Positions 9,578 through 20,255 of a DNA stretch of 64,000 nucleotides are shown here, piece by piece. The DNA is taken from contig JACKGW010000011.1 in the NCBI GenBank assembly GCA_020631815.1, positions 1 to 64,000 on the forward strand, in the 5' to 3' direction. The first letter of the stretch is position 1; each line of letters opens with the position of its first letter. Source of the stretch: Planctomycetota bacterium. GTDB lineage: Bacteria > Planctomycetota > PLA2 > JAEUHO01. The translations under genes were made by a program, and so were the position numbers. The notes beneath the pieces were generated by a model. The model worked only from the letters and a program-made list of their open reading frames with translations, did not search any database and was not told the origin of the DNA.

Positions 9578-9602
9578 TCGCGCCCTCCGCTACCCTCCGC
9601 GC

Positions 9603-10415
9603 ATGGCCATCCACGTGCGGCATCACGGAAGCGCTGGCGCTGACGTGGTCGTGCTGCACGGCGGGCCCGCGGCGCCGGGCTCGGTGGGGGACCTGGCCCG
9701 CGCGTTGGGTGCGTGGTTCCGCGTCCACGAGCCGTGGCAGCGTCGGGCCGACGATCGTCCGCTGACGGTGGCCCGCCACGTCGAGGACCTCGCCGAGGTC
9801 GCACCCGCGTCCGCTGTTCTCGTCGGCCACAGCGCCGGCGCGATGTGGGGCCTGTCGTACGCCGCCGCTCACCCCGGGCGCGTCCGCGGCTTGGTGCTGA
9901 TCGGATGTGGCACGTACGACGCCGCGAGTCGCGACCTCTTCCGCCAGCGGATGGACGCGGCGCGCGGTGACGATGGACGCCGCCGCTACGAGCTGCTGCG
10001 CGAGGAGCTCGCGGCTGCGACCGACGAGACCGCGCGCGATCGGATTCTTGCGGCGCTGGGCGACCTCGCCGACGCGGCCATGGACCCGGACGCACGTTCG
10101 GTTCCGGACGATCCGGACGCACCGCCGGTCGACGCCCGCGGCCACGCCGAGACCTGGGCCGACCACCTGCGCCTGCAGGCCGAGGGCCGCGAGCCCGCCG
10201 CGTTCGCCGCCTACCGCGGTCCCGTCACGCTGCTGCAGGGCACGGCCGACCCGCACCCCGGCGACGCCATTCGCGACACGCTCCTGCCCTACCTGCCGCA
10301 GCTCGTCTACGAACCCCTCGCCGGCGCCGGCCACTCCCCCTGGCGCTCCCGCACCCACGGTGCGCACGCCCTGGAACGCATCCGATGCCACGTCGAGGCG
10401 ATGGCGCACGCGTAG
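9603..10415 (+). CDS. Alpha/beta hydrolase
   Basis: A 270-residue alpha/beta-hydrolase fold protein, substrate unknown. The oxyanion HGGP motif is near residue 19. The nucleophile elbow is GHSAGAMWG, a likely acid is the Asp in QGTADPHPG and the catalytic His is in GAGHSPW. It starts at the ATG at 9603. Longer in-frame starts would run through the palindromic repeat and are rejected. There is no signal peptide, so it is cytoplasmic. The closest functional types are proline iminopeptidase-like and aromatic ester hydrolases; the sequence does not decide. Confidence 0.88.
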   Translation: MAIHVRHHGSAGADVVVLHGGPAAPGSVGDLARALGAWFRVHEPWQRRADDRPLTVARHVEDLAEVAPASAVLVGHSAGAMWGLSYAAAHPGRVRGLVLIGCGTYDAASRDLFRQRMDAARGDDGRRRYELLREELAAATDETARDRILAALGDLADAAMDPDARSVPDDPDAPPVDARGHAETWADHLRLQAEGREPAAFAAYRGPVTLLQGTADPHPGDAIRDTLLPYLPQLVYEPLAGAGHSPWRSRTHGAHALERIRCHVEAMAHA

Positions 10416-10416
10416 G

Positions 10417-10476
10417 TGCCTGGCTCGCGGCGGCGCTGCTTGCAGCGCGGGCCGCGTGCCTGGCTCCGTGGTGGCG
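10417..10476. repeat. GC-rich intergenic repeat, copy 2 of 2
   Basis: This is the partner of the repeat at 7556-7615. The shared core is GTGCCTGGCTCGCGGCGGCG followed by GCTTGCAGCGCGGGCCGCGTG. A related inverted sequence at about 10553-10608 (ends CCAGACCCGGCGCC and CGCCGGATCAGGCAC) suggests a second, oppositely oriented hairpin in the same gap. The gap 10416-10613 holds no gene. Confidence 0.5.
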
Positions 10477-10613
10477 CGTCCCGACCCACGTGCGCGGCAG
10501 AACGCTCGCACGGGAGAGGCGTTCCCGCCGGCGGACGCGGTTCAACCGAGCCAGACCCGGCGCCTCGCGTCGCCGCTTCGCGGCAACGCAGCGCCGGATC
10601 AGGCACGTAGTCC

Positions 10614-11801
10614 TCAGACCTTGAACACGCAAGCCGCGGAGGTATCCCCCGCCGCGCAGCCGGCGAAGAGGAGGTAGCCGCCGCCGCGGCGACGGACCTC
10701 GGCGAGGCCCTCGGCGATCAGGCGGGCGCCGGTCGGGCCCTGCGGGTGGCCGAAGATCAGCGACGAGCCGCTCGGGTTCATCTCCTCGGCGGCGAGGCCC
10801 ATCTGGCGCGCGAAGTAGATGTCGTTCACGGCGAAGGGGTTGTGGGTCTTGATGACCGACATGTCCTTGATCGTGAGGCCCGCGTGGTCCAGCGCCTTCT
10901 GGGCGGCGGGCACGACGGCCTTCGCCATGTAGCCCTTCTCCACGCGGCTCGTGCCGTAGGAGAGCAGCTGGGCCGGCTCGGCGCCACCGCTCCAGGCCTT
11001 GGCCTTGTCCTTCGTCGCCACCACGAGGCCGGCGGCGCCATCGGCGGGGTGCGTCTGCGAACCGAAGGTGATCGTGCCGTCGGGCATCACGGGGCGCAGC
11101 TTGGCGAGGCCTTCGGCCGTCGTCGGGAACACGCCCTCGTCGTCGGTCATCGTGGCGATGACCTTGCGGCCCGAGGGGTTGACCTCGTACGGCATCAGCA
11201 GCACTTCGGCGAGCAGCCCGCTGTCGTGGCCCTCGCGGTACTGGTCGTAGCGGTACTGCGTGAGCGCGTCCTGCTCCTCGCGGGTGACGCCGGCCTCCTT
11301 GGCCACGTTCTCCGCGGTCTGGATCATCGAGTTCTTCGCCCAGGGGTCGAAGCTGAAGTTGTCCCAGACCCAGTCCTCGGCATCGCCCTTGCCGCCGGGG
11401 CCCGCCGGGTTGGGGTAGAGCAGGTGGGGGCCGTTGCTGCACTTGTCGGCGGCCACGACGACTGCGGCTTCGCTGCCACCGAGCTCGACCTGCGCAGCCG
11501 CGTGCGCGAGGGCCGCGGCCGACGTGGCGCAGGCCTGGCTGACCATCGCGCCCGTGATGCCCGGCGCGCCGATCAAGCCGGCGAGCCAGGGGCCGCCGTA
11601 GAAGATCTTCGGGCCCGGCACGGTCCAGCCGTAGACGAGCGTGTCGAGGTCCTTCGCGTCGATGCCCGCGCGCGCGAGACCCTTCGTGGTGACGTCGGCA
11701 GCCATGTGCACGGTGTGCAGGCCCGAGAGCGAGCCCTGCCACTTGGCAAACGGCGAGGACCAGGCGGCGCCGGCGGGGACGAAGGCATTCGAGAAGCGCA
11801 T
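10614..11801 (-). CDS. Thiolase family protein (acetyl-CoA acyltransferase)
   Basis: A 395-residue thiolase that would condense or cleave acyl-CoA. The nucleophilic Cys is residue 91 in SQACATSAAAL. The C-terminal motifs are altered relative to classical biosynthetic thiolases: THNPFAVND replaces the usual NEAFA, GHPQGPTGAR fits the expected GHP.G.TGAR motif, and the second Cys is in GCAAGDTSAACVF. It starts at the ATG at 11801 with GGAGG upstream. It is divergent from the aconitase-type gene across 170 bp and may serve the same acyl-CoA pathway as the genes at 7788-9461. The substrate chain length is not determinable. Confidence 0.88.
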   Translation of the reverse strand: MRFSNAFVPAGAAWSSPFAKWQGSLSGLHTVHMAADVTTKGLARAGIDAKDLDTLVYGWTVPGPKIFYGGPWLAGLIGAPGITGAMVSQACATSAAALAHAAAQVELGGSEAAVVVAADKCSNGPHLLYPNPAGPGGKGDAEDWVWDNFSFDPWAKNSMIQTAENVAKEAGVTREEQDALTQYRYDQYREGHDSGLLAEVLLMPYEVNPSGRKVIATMTDDEGVFPTTAEGLAKLRPVMPDGTITFGSQTHPADGAAGLVVATKDKAKAWSGGAEPAQLLSYGTSRVEKGYMAKAVVPAAQKALDHAGLTIKDMSVIKTHNPFAVNDIYFARQMGLAAEEMNPSGSSLIFGHPQGPTGARLIAEGLAEVRRRGGGYLLFAGCAAGDTSAACVFKV

Positions 11802-11971
11802 GCGGACCTCCAGGGGCGGGGGAAGCAGGCCTTGGACGGCGCCCCGCGGGGCGTCGGGATACGGGCCCACCGCCGCGCTGCCAAGCCGATCCCGGGCCCG
11901 CGCCCGGCTCCCTTTGCGGGGCGCTCCCCCAAGAGGGGCGCCAGCCAGCGAGCGGGGCCATACTCCGCGCC

Positions 11972-13966
<1,995 letters not shown>

Positions 13967-13984
13967 GCGAGGAACCCCGACGAG

Positions 13985-14009
13985 GCATCATGCAGTGATT
14001 GCATGATGC
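13985..14009. promoter_or_regulatory. Short perfect palindrome between dehydratase and dehydrogenase genes
   Basis: Ten-base arms GCATCATGCA and TGCATGATGC are separated by GTGAT, 18 bp after the dehydratase stop and about 97 bp before the dehydrogenase start. The AT-rich arms stand out in this GC-rich DNA. There is no T-tract, so an operator or an attenuating hairpin is as likely as a terminator. Confidence 0.4.
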
Positions 14010-14105
14010 AATCTCTGGTCCGGCGGGCGGTTCCACGCTTCGTCCGGGCCGGGGCGTGTGGTCTGCTCTGCGCCCCCGCGGCCCGCGGGGACGGGAGGAG
14101 TGCCC

Positions 14106-15173
14106 ATGCGCAGCCACAACATCTCGGTCCTGCCGGGTGACGGCATCGGTGACGAGGTCGTCCGCGAGGGCCTGCGCGTCCTCGACGTGGTGGCAGCCGC
14201 CGAGGGCTTCAAGGTCGAGCGCACGGTCTACCCGTACGGCGCGGACCACTACCTCGCCACCGGCGAAGACATGCCGGAGCAAGCTCTCGAGGCCATGGCC
14301 AAGACCGAGGCCATCCTGCTGGGTGCCATCGGCGACCCGCGCGTCGAGACCGGCTTCCTCGAGCGCAAGATCATCTGGGGTGTGCGCCAGTACTTCGACC
14401 TGTTCGTCAACCTGCGACCGGTCAAGCTCTACAGCGCCGACCTCTGCCCGCTCAAGGACAAGGGCCCGGACGACGTGGACCTCATCGTGGTCCGCGAGAA
14501 CACCGAGGACGCCTACGCCGGTCTCGGTGGCATCCACCGCATCGGCACGCCGCACGAGGTGGCCATCGCCGAGATGATCTACACGCGCAACGGCGTCGAG
14601 CGCGTGATCCGCTACTCCTTCGAGCTGGCCAAGACGCGCAACAAGGGCGGCAAGCCCAAGGTCACGCTCGTCGACAAGTCCAACGCCATCCGCGCGCAGG
14701 ACATCTGGACCCGCACGTTCGCCGAGGTCGCCTCCGAGTACCCGGGCATCGAGACCGACCACGCCTACATCGACGCCGCGTGCATGTGGATGGTGAAGAA
14801 CCCGGAGTGGTTCGACGTGGTCGTCACGCCGAACCTGTTCGGCGACATCATCACCGACCTCGGCGCCATGGTGCAGGGCGGCATGGGCATCGCCGCGTCG
14901 GGCAACATCCACCCGGGCAAGGTCAGCATGTTCGAGCCGATCCACGGCTCCGCGCCCAAGTACCGCGGCCAGAACAAGGCCAACCCGATCGCCACGATCG
15001 AGGCCGTGCGCATGCTGCTCGACCACATCGGCGAGCCGGCGGCCGCCGCCCGCATCCAGCGCGCCATCCAGCACGTGCTCGAGTCCGGCAAGATCAAGAG
15101 CCTGGGCGCCGGTGCGCACTCCACCAGCGAGTTCGGCGACATCGTGCTGAAGGCGATCGAGGGCGGCGCGTAG
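14106..15173 (+). CDS. Isopropylmalate/isocitrate dehydrogenase family
   Basis: A 355-residue beta-decarboxylating dehydrogenase. Features are LPGDGIGDEVV at the N-terminus, the malate-moiety arginines in GVRQYFDLFVNLRPVKLY, VRENTEDAYAGLGG near residue 128 and the metal-binding Asp of NLFGDIITDLGAMVQGG. Cofactor residues near GSAPKYRGQNKANPIA favour an NAD-type pocket. It starts at ATG 14106 with GGAGG seven bases upstream. Pairing with the upstream [4Fe-4S] hydro-lyase supports an isomerisation then oxidative decarboxylation route. The IPMDH-like LRP region favours 3-isopropylmalate, but isocitrate or a homologue remains possible. Confidence 0.88.
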   Translation: MRSHNISVLPGDGIGDEVVREGLRVLDVVAAAEGFKVERTVYPYGADHYLATGEDMPEQALEAMAKTEAILLGAIGDPRVETGFLERKIIWGVRQYFDLFVNLRPVKLYSADLCPLKDKGPDDVDLIVVRENTEDAYAGLGGIHRIGTPHEVAIAEMIYTRNGVERVIRYSFELAKTRNKGGKPKVTLVDKSNAIRAQDIWTRTFAEVASEYPGIETDHAYIDAACMWMVKNPEWFDVVVTPNLFGDIITDLGAMVQGGMGIAASGNIHPGKVSMFEPIHGSAPKYRGQNKANPIATIEAVRMLLDHIGEPAAAARIQRAIQHVLESGKIKSLGAGAHSTSEFGDIVLKAIEGGA

Positions 15174-15178
15174 AAGTA

Positions 15179-15260
15179 CGGTGCCAGAGCAATTCCTATC
15201 ACCCAGCGGCGCCGCGTGGAGGGCCAGGGTAGCTGAGTGATAGGAATTGCTCTGGCACCG
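15179..15260. repeat. Perfect 24-bp inverted repeat before the rhomboid gene
   Basis: Arms CGGTGCCAGAGCAATTCCTA... (15179-15202) and its exact complement (15237-15260) flank a 34-base spacer. The GGTGCCAGA outer end is reminiscent of REP sequences moved by RAYT/IS200-like proteins. The right arm ends only ten bases before the rhomboid ATG, so the hairpin would sit at the ribosome-binding region and could affect translation. Confidence 0.7.
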
Positions 15261-15270
15261 GAGTAACGCC

Positions 15271-16221
15271 ATGTTCCTGCTGCCCATCGCCGACGCGCCG
15301 AACTTCGCTGCGCGTCGGCCGTGGGCGACGTGGTCCGTGATCGCGGTCAACGTGATCGTGTTCGTCGCGGCGCGGATGCAGAACCGCACGCCCGAAGCCC
15401 AGGAGCTCTTCCTCTCCACGTGGGGCTACGTGCCGCTGGCTCCGCGCGTGGAGACGTTCTTCACGAGCATGTTCCTGCATGGCTCGTGGCTGCATCTCGG
15501 CGGGAACATGCTGTTCCTGTACATCTTCGGCGACAACGTCGAGGGACGCCTCGGGCCGATCGGCTTCCTTGCCGCGTACCTGGCAGGAGGACTCGCGGCC
15601 GTTCTTGTGTTCCACGGCCTGGAGCCCATGGGCACGGTGCCGTTGGTGGGGGCGTCCGGGGCGATCTTCGCGACCCAGGGCTTCTACTTCGTGGCCTTCC
15701 CGCGCAACAGCGTGCGGTTCGTGTTCTGGTTCTTCTTCTTCACGACGTTCTGGGTGCCGGCGCGCCTCGTCCTGGGCTTCTTCCTCGCCGGGGACCTCGT
15801 GCGTCTCTTGGTCGAGCGCGGCGAGCCCGTGGCGCATGGTGCGGTGGCCTACGCGGCACACGTGGGCGGGTTTGCGTTCGGCTTCCTGCTCGCGCTTGTC
15901 GCGGGGCGCTTGTTGCCGTCGGCCATCCCCACGGGTCGGCGCATGGGCCGCGACCACGAGGCGCGGCTGCTGCTACGCCATGGTCTGGACGCGCTGGAGC
16001 GCGGCCACGTGGGCTCGGCGCGCGGCACGTTCGAGATCCTGCTGCAGCAGCACCCCGAGTCACCCGAGGCCGGAACGGCGACGCTGCAGCTGGGGTGGAT
16101 CGCGCTGCGCTTCGACGGCGATCGTCCGCGGGCGGCGTTGCTGTTCGCCCACGCCGCCGAGCACGCCACCGATCCCGCCGTCCGCCAGCTGGCCCTGCAG
16201 GGGCTGGAGGCGGCGTCGTAG
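15271..16221 (+). CDS. Rhomboid family intramembrane serine protease
   Basis: A 316-residue membrane protein with about six transmembrane helices followed by a soluble C-terminal tail of roughly 100 residues that looks TPR-like. The catalytic Ser is in GASGAIFA near residue 129 and the catalytic His in HVGGFAFGF near 197. HLGGNMLFLYIFGDNVEGRLG is the conserved L1/TM2 region, and HGSWLHLGGN carries the conserved His and Asn. It starts at the ATG at 15271 with GGAG upstream. The tail carries residues typical of helical repeats (ARLLLRHGLDALERGHVGSA), which may bind substrates or partners. It is convergent with the aminotransferase gene, with a palindromic repeat between. Confidence 0.93.
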   Translation: MFLLPIADAPNFAARRPWATWSVIAVNVIVFVAARMQNRTPEAQELFLSTWGYVPLAPRVETFFTSMFLHGSWLHLGGNMLFLYIFGDNVEGRLGPIGFLAAYLAGGLAAVLVFHGLEPMGTVPLVGASGAIFATQGFYFVAFPRNSVRFVFWFFFFTTFWVPARLVLGFFLAGDLVRLLVERGEPVAHGAVAYAAHVGGFAFGFLLALVAGRLLPSAIPTGRRMGRDHEARLLLRHGLDALERGHVGSARGTFEILLQQHPESPEAGTATLQLGWIALRFDGDRPRAALLFAHAAEHATDPAVRQLALQGLEAAS

Positions 16222-16225
16222 CGGG

Positions 16226-16321
16226 TACGGCGTCGGGTGAGATTCCACCCTCGGGCCGCAGAGACTGCACCCATGCGGAAGCGCGCGACGGCCCGAGGGT
16301 GGAATCTCACCCGACTCCGTG
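16226..16321. repeat. Long palindromic repeat, copy B
   Basis: Arms 16226-16257 and 16290-16321 are inverted copies with a single mismatch. Arms and the spacer core GCACCCATGCGGAAGCG match copy A at 9480-9577 almost base for base. It lies between the convergent rhomboid and aminotransferase genes, where it could also terminate transcription in both directions. Confidence 0.8.
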
Positions 16322-16329
16322 CTGGCGAG

Positions 16330-17541
16330 CTACCGCGTCGCGACGGGATCCAGGCGCGCGAGGAACGCGCCCATGCGCTCGACGCCGTTGCGGATGTCGC
16401 TCTCGCAGCAGGCGTAGCTGAGACGGATCGCGTACGGCGCCTCGAAGGCGTCACCCGGAACGACGGCCGCGTGGGCGTGCTCGAGCAAGGCCGCCGCGAG
16501 CGTGGGCGCGTCGGTCATCTCCTGCCCCTCGAACGCGCGCCCCAGGTAGGCCGACACGTCGGGGAACACGTAGAAGGCCCCCTCCGGCATGCGCAGCGGC
16601 AGGTTCGGGATCTTGCCCAGGGCCTCCATCATCACGTCGCGGCGGCGGTGGAACGCGTCGCGCATGGCGTCGATCACGTCCTGGGGGCCCGTCAGCGCGG
16701 CGAGTGCTGCCGCTTGGTTGATCTCGGCCGGGCCACTGAGGGCGTGACTCTGCAAGCGGATCATGCGGTCGATCCACGGTGCGGGACCGCCGCCGTAGCC
16801 GATGCGCCAGCCCGTCATGGCGTAGGCCTTGGAGACGCCGTTGACGATGAGCGTGCGGTCGGCCGCGGCGGGGGCGGCGGCCGTGAACCCCGTGAAGGTC
16901 GCCGGCGCGTAGACGAGCTTCTCGTAGATCTCGTCGCTGATCACGGCGAGGTCGTGCTCGACGGCGATGTCGCCCAGCGCGCGGAGCACCTCGGCCGGCT
17001 GCACGGCGCCCGTCGGGTTGCCGGGCGAGTTCACGATCAGCACGCGGGTCCGCGGCGTGATCGCCGCTCGCACGCGATCCGGATCGATCACGTAGCCGGC
17101 CGCGGGATCCGTCTCCACGAACACCGTGCGCGCACCCGCCGCTTGCACCATCTGCCGGTAGCTGAGCCACGCGGGGGCCGGGACGATGACCTCGTCGCCG
17201 GGGGAGAGCACGGTCAACAAGCCGAGGTAGAGAACGCCTTTGGCGCCGGGCGCGATGATCGAGGTGGCCGGCGTCGCTTGGGCGTACCCCGTCTCCCGCA
17301 GGTGCTCCGCCACGGCCTCCCGCAGCGCCGGCAAGCCGGCGGCGGGGCCGTAGCGCGTGCGGTTGGCGCGGATGGCATCGATCGCCGCCTGCTTGACGTG
17401 CTCGGGCGTGTCGAAGTCGGGCTCTCCTGCCGCGAAGGGGGCCACGTCGACGCCTGCGGCCTTGAGCCGCTTGGCTGCCGCGGCGATCGCGAGCGTCTCC
17501 GACTCCGGAAGACTGCCCGCGTGGGGAGAGAAGGGCCGCAT
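16330..17541 (-). CDS. Pyridoxal-phosphate aminotransferase, class I (aspartate aminotransferase-like)
   Basis: A 403-residue fold-type I aminotransferase. The PLP-binding lysine is in GVSKAYAMTGWRIGY. NSPGNPTGAV, SDEIYEKLVY and the C-terminal Arg in AIRLSYACCE match the aspartate/prephenate aminotransferase subgroup (I-gamma). It uses the N-terminal substrate lid AAGEPDFDTPEH. The length is typical. The ATG at 17541 gives the expected short N-terminal arm. It is divergent from the membrane-anchored protein gene at 17685. Confidence 0.94.
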   Translation of the reverse strand: MRPFSPHAGSLPESETLAIAAAAKRLKAAGVDVAPFAAGEPDFDTPEHVKQAAIDAIRANRTRYGPAAGLPALREAVAEHLRETGYAQATPATSIIAPGAKGVLYLGLLTVLSPGDEVIVPAPAWLSYRQMVQAAGARTVFVETDPAAGYVIDPDRVRAAITPRTRVLIVNSPGNPTGAVQPAEVLRALGDIAVEHDLAVISDEIYEKLVYAPATFTGFTAAAPAAADRTLIVNGVSKAYAMTGWRIGYGGGPAPWIDRMIRLQSHALSGPAEINQAAALAALTGPQDVIDAMRDAFHRRRDVMMEALGKIPNLPLRMPEGAFYVFPDVSAYLGRAFEGQEMTDAPTLAAALLEHAHAAVVPGDAFEAPYAIRLSYACCESDIRNGVERMGAFLARLDPVATR

Positions 17542-17684
17542 GGACGGACGATACGCGGGTGGTCTTGCCGCGGGAAGCGCCCGACCGGCCCCGGGCGGCC
17601 CCGTCGTCCAAGCCCCGGCCTGCCCCGTCCAGGGGTACCCGCCGCGCCCCCAGGTACGCTCCCCGCCGGCCCCAGGAGATTCGT

Positions 17685-19835
17685 GTGCCCCCGCGTCTGA
17701 AGAAGTGGCTCAAGCGCCTGACCTTCCTCGTGGTCATCCTCGCCGTGATCGGCGTGGCCGGCTTCACGTGGTTCGCGTACTGGCCGCTGGAGGGCGACGT
17801 CGACGACCTCATGGCCCTCGTGCCCTATGACGCGGAGTTCGTGGTCCGGGGACGCTGGGAAGACCTGGAGAAGACCGGGTGGATCGAGCGCAATGTCGAG
17901 GACGCGGCGCTGCATCCCCTCGTGCAGGCGTGGCGCGACGGCACGGGTGAGTTCCGTACCCCCGCCCTGTCGGGCTCGAGCCTGCCCGCGATCCGCAGCC
18001 AGATCGACGAGCTGGAGCGGCAGATCAACGCCCAGATCCCGCTCAGCACGGAGTGGGCCACGTTCGGCGTGGAGAAGGACCTGCTGCGCGGCGAGATCGC
18101 CATCGCGGGCATGTGGTGCGAGGACCAGGACCCGCGGGTCAGCCCGCCGGCGTGGCAGGAGATCCTCGTCCTCAAGCGCGTCACGTGGCGTCCGCGGCTC
18201 GCGCTCGCCGCCCTCGACCACGGGTTCGTTCGCGACCAGGTGCTGCAGGGCAGCCCCGACCTGCGGGGCCTCGAGGACGTGGGCGACAAGATCTACAAGC
18301 TGACGCTCGCGGGCGTCCGCGTCTCGTCCGAGCGCGATCGTTCCGGTTGTGGACGCGGCTTCGTCATGCCGCCCGAGAACGAGTGGTTCGTGCGCCGCGT
18401 GAAGGACGTCGTCGCCTTCAGCAACAGCCAGCGCATGATCACCAAGGTCGCCGAGCTCACGAAGGAGGGCAGCGGCTCGGACAGCTTCGCCGCGCGGCCC
18501 GGCTTCGAGACGCAGCTCGATCCGGAGGGCGTGGTCGCCGCGGCCAACCTCCAGCCCTTGGCCCGCTACCTCATCCGCTTCCTCGAGCGCCGCCAAGACC
18601 GCCTCAAGGTCCTGGAGCGCTTCCTGCGCCCCCGCTCCCTCGAGAAGATGAACGGCGGCATCGACCTCGACACGCCGGACCTCGTCAAGCTCGGAGGGCG
18701 CGTCACCTACGTGCCGCGCGAGGCGGGCGAGATCGTCGACGCGATGTACAAGCTGGCGCCGCGGCCCGTGGCCGAAGGCATCGCCACGATGGTGCCGGCG
18801 CGCACCACCTTCGCCGCGGCCTTCCTGCGCTGCGATCCCACGTACCTGCTCAAGGCCATCTTCGAAGAGGCGATCAGCCCCGAAGAGCTGCGCCTGCTGC
18901 AGGGCAACCTCCAGCGCATGCGCCGCCAGGGCGTGGCGGCCTACCCCTCGGTCGACGATTTCGTGCGCGATGTCGCCAGCCGCATGGACGACACCGCCAC
19001 CCTCGCGATCGGCCGGCTTGACGAGTACGACGCGTATCCCCAGGACAACTGGTGGGCGGACGACCAGCCCAAGGCGCTGGCGGCCTACGCACTCATGGTC
19101 AAGCTGCGCGAGGGAGCCAGCCCCGACGAGGTCGACAGCTTCCTCGCCGAGAAGATCCCCCTGTTGGGCTTCGAAGGCAGTGCCTCGTTGGAGCGCGCGA
19201 CGCACCGCGGCGTGACGTACACGCACATGATCGCGCCCAAGGCCGATCTCAACGACCGGCACCTGGAGCCCGCGTACGTCGTCGTGTCCGGGCACCTCGT
19301 GCTGTCCAACAGCGAGTCGTACCTCAAGCAGATCCTCGACACGATCGCAGATGGCGCGGCGTCGTCGTTGGCCGGTGACGAGACGTTCCGCGTGACGATG
19401 CGCGCCCTGCCGTCCGCAGGCCAGGCCGCGCTGTTCATGGATCTCGAGAAGCTGTCGCGCATCCCGCCCGCAGGCAACCCCAAGGGGCGTCCCTGGGGCT
19501 TCCTCTGGGACATGCGCAACCAGGTGGTCCGCGAGCGCAACGACGATCGCGAGGTCATGCTCCGCGTTCGGGAGAAGGAAGAGGCCCGCTACCCCAAGCC
19601 GCTCACGCGAGAACAGAGCAAGGCGGTCAACGCGGCCATCGACCGCGCCGTCGAGGACCTCTACGACGGCTATCCGCAGAAGGTCGAGGAGTACCGCCAG
19701 GAGCTCGAGGGTCTGCGGCGGCTGCGCAGCGTGGGCGCCGTGGTGCTCTCCAGCGGCGAACACCTGGAGCTGAGGACCGTCCTGGCCCTGCGTGACGCCG
19801 AGCCGGACGTGGGCTGGGCCCGCGGAAAGAACTAG
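17685..19835 (+). CDS. Membrane-anchored periplasmic protein, DUF3352-like
   Basis: A 716-residue protein with a basic N-terminus and one transmembrane helix (LTFLVVILAVIGVAGFTWF, about residues 11-29), then a large exported domain. The start is a GTG at 17685 preceded by AGGAG at six bases. Repeated patterns such as LVPYDAEFVVRGRWEDL and MVPARTTFAAAFLRCDP resemble DUF3352-type proteins, which read polypeptide quality or envelope state in an unknown way. That link is by pattern only. It has no catalytic motif I can name. The tRNA-Leu follows after 326 bp. Confidence 0.65.
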   Translation: MPPRLKKWLKRLTFLVVILAVIGVAGFTWFAYWPLEGDVDDLMALVPYDAEFVVRGRWEDLEKTGWIERNVEDAALHPLVQAWRDGTGEFRTPALSGSSLPAIRSQIDELERQINAQIPLSTEWATFGVEKDLLRGEIAIAGMWCEDQDPRVSPPAWQEILVLKRVTWRPRLALAALDHGFVRDQVLQGSPDLRGLEDVGDKIYKLTLAGVRVSSERDRSGCGRGFVMPPENEWFVRRVKDVVAFSNSQRMITKVAELTKEGSGSDSFAARPGFETQLDPEGVVAAANLQPLARYLIRFLERRQDRLKVLERFLRPRSLEKMNGGIDLDTPDLVKLGGRVTYVPREAGEIVDAMYKLAPRPVAEGIATMVPARTTFAAAFLRCDPTYLLKAIFEEAISPEELRLLQGNLQRMRRQGVAAYPSVDDFVRDVASRMDDTATLAIGRLDEYDAYPQDNWWADDQPKALAAYALMVKLREGASPDEVDSFLAEKIPLLGFEGSASLERATHRGVTYTHMIAPKADLNDRHLEPAYVVVSGHLVLSNSESYLKQILDTIADGAASSLAGDETFRVTMRALPSAGQAALFMDLEKLSRIPPAGNPKGRPWGFLWDMRNQVVRERNDDREVMLRVREKEEARYPKPLTREQSKAVNAAIDRAVEDLYDGYPQKVEEYRQELEGLRRLRSVGAVVLSSGEHLELRTVLALRDAEPDVGWARGKN

Positions 19836-20104
19836 CGTGGTGCTGCAGAAGTCCCGTCGCATCTCCAGGTGCTGCGGGCTGGGCTGGGGGCGATCAGGCC
19901 GCTTCGTCAGCCTCGAGTAACGAATACGAGTCGGCCTCCTCATCGGCCTTCCGCTCCCCATCCAGCCCGCCGATCGGTGTCGATCGCCTCGAGGACACAG
20001 GCCGGGGAGTCACGGTTGTGCGGCTCGGTACAGGTCACCGGACTTCTGGAGCGGCACACTGGCGGCCCGGGGGGGAGCCGGCCCCCGGCGGGAAGGCTCC
20101 CCGA

Positions 20105-20132
20105 TTGACAGCGAGGGGCGGAGGGCTACCCT
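20105..20132 (+). promoter_or_regulatory. Sigma-70-type promoter for tRNA-Leu
   Basis: A TTGACA -35 box at 20105 and a TACCCT -10 box at 20127 are spaced by 16 bp. The -10 box ends 29 bases before the tRNA 5' end. The rest of the 326-base gap from 19836 holds no gene that I can see. Confidence 0.6.
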
Positions 20133-20161
20133 TCCCCCCCGCGCCAGAAGCGTTGGCCCCT

Positions 20162-20250
20162 GCCGGGGTGGCGGAATTGGCAGACGCGCCAGACTAAGGA
20201 TCTGGTGGGCTTAACGGCCCCTGAGGGTTCGAGTCCCTCTCCCGGCACCA
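20162..20250 (+). tRNA. tRNA-Leu (anticodon AAG)
   Basis: A class II tRNA with encoded CCA. The acceptor stem is GCCGGGG with TCCCGGC and discriminator A, and the T arm is GAGGG-TTCGAGT-CCCTC. A long variable arm fits Leu. The anticodon stem CCAGA/TCTGG closes the loop CTAAGGA, so bases 34-36 are AAG (20196-20198). This reads CUU and, if A34 is deaminated to inosine, CUC and CUA. Most bacteria use GAG for this box, so the A34 is unusual. Confidence 0.92.
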
Positions 20251-20255
20251 TAACT

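Noticed and set aside
9492..9602. Upstream start for the alpha/beta hydrolase
   Set aside because: It would translate the palindromic repeat; the first beta strand begins at the ATG at 9603.
7359..10511. A 1050-residue open frame on the minus strand
   Set aside because: It lies antisense to the dehydrogenase, crotonase and hydrolase genes, all with clear catalytic motifs. High GC leaves antisense frames open; its translation has no domain signature.
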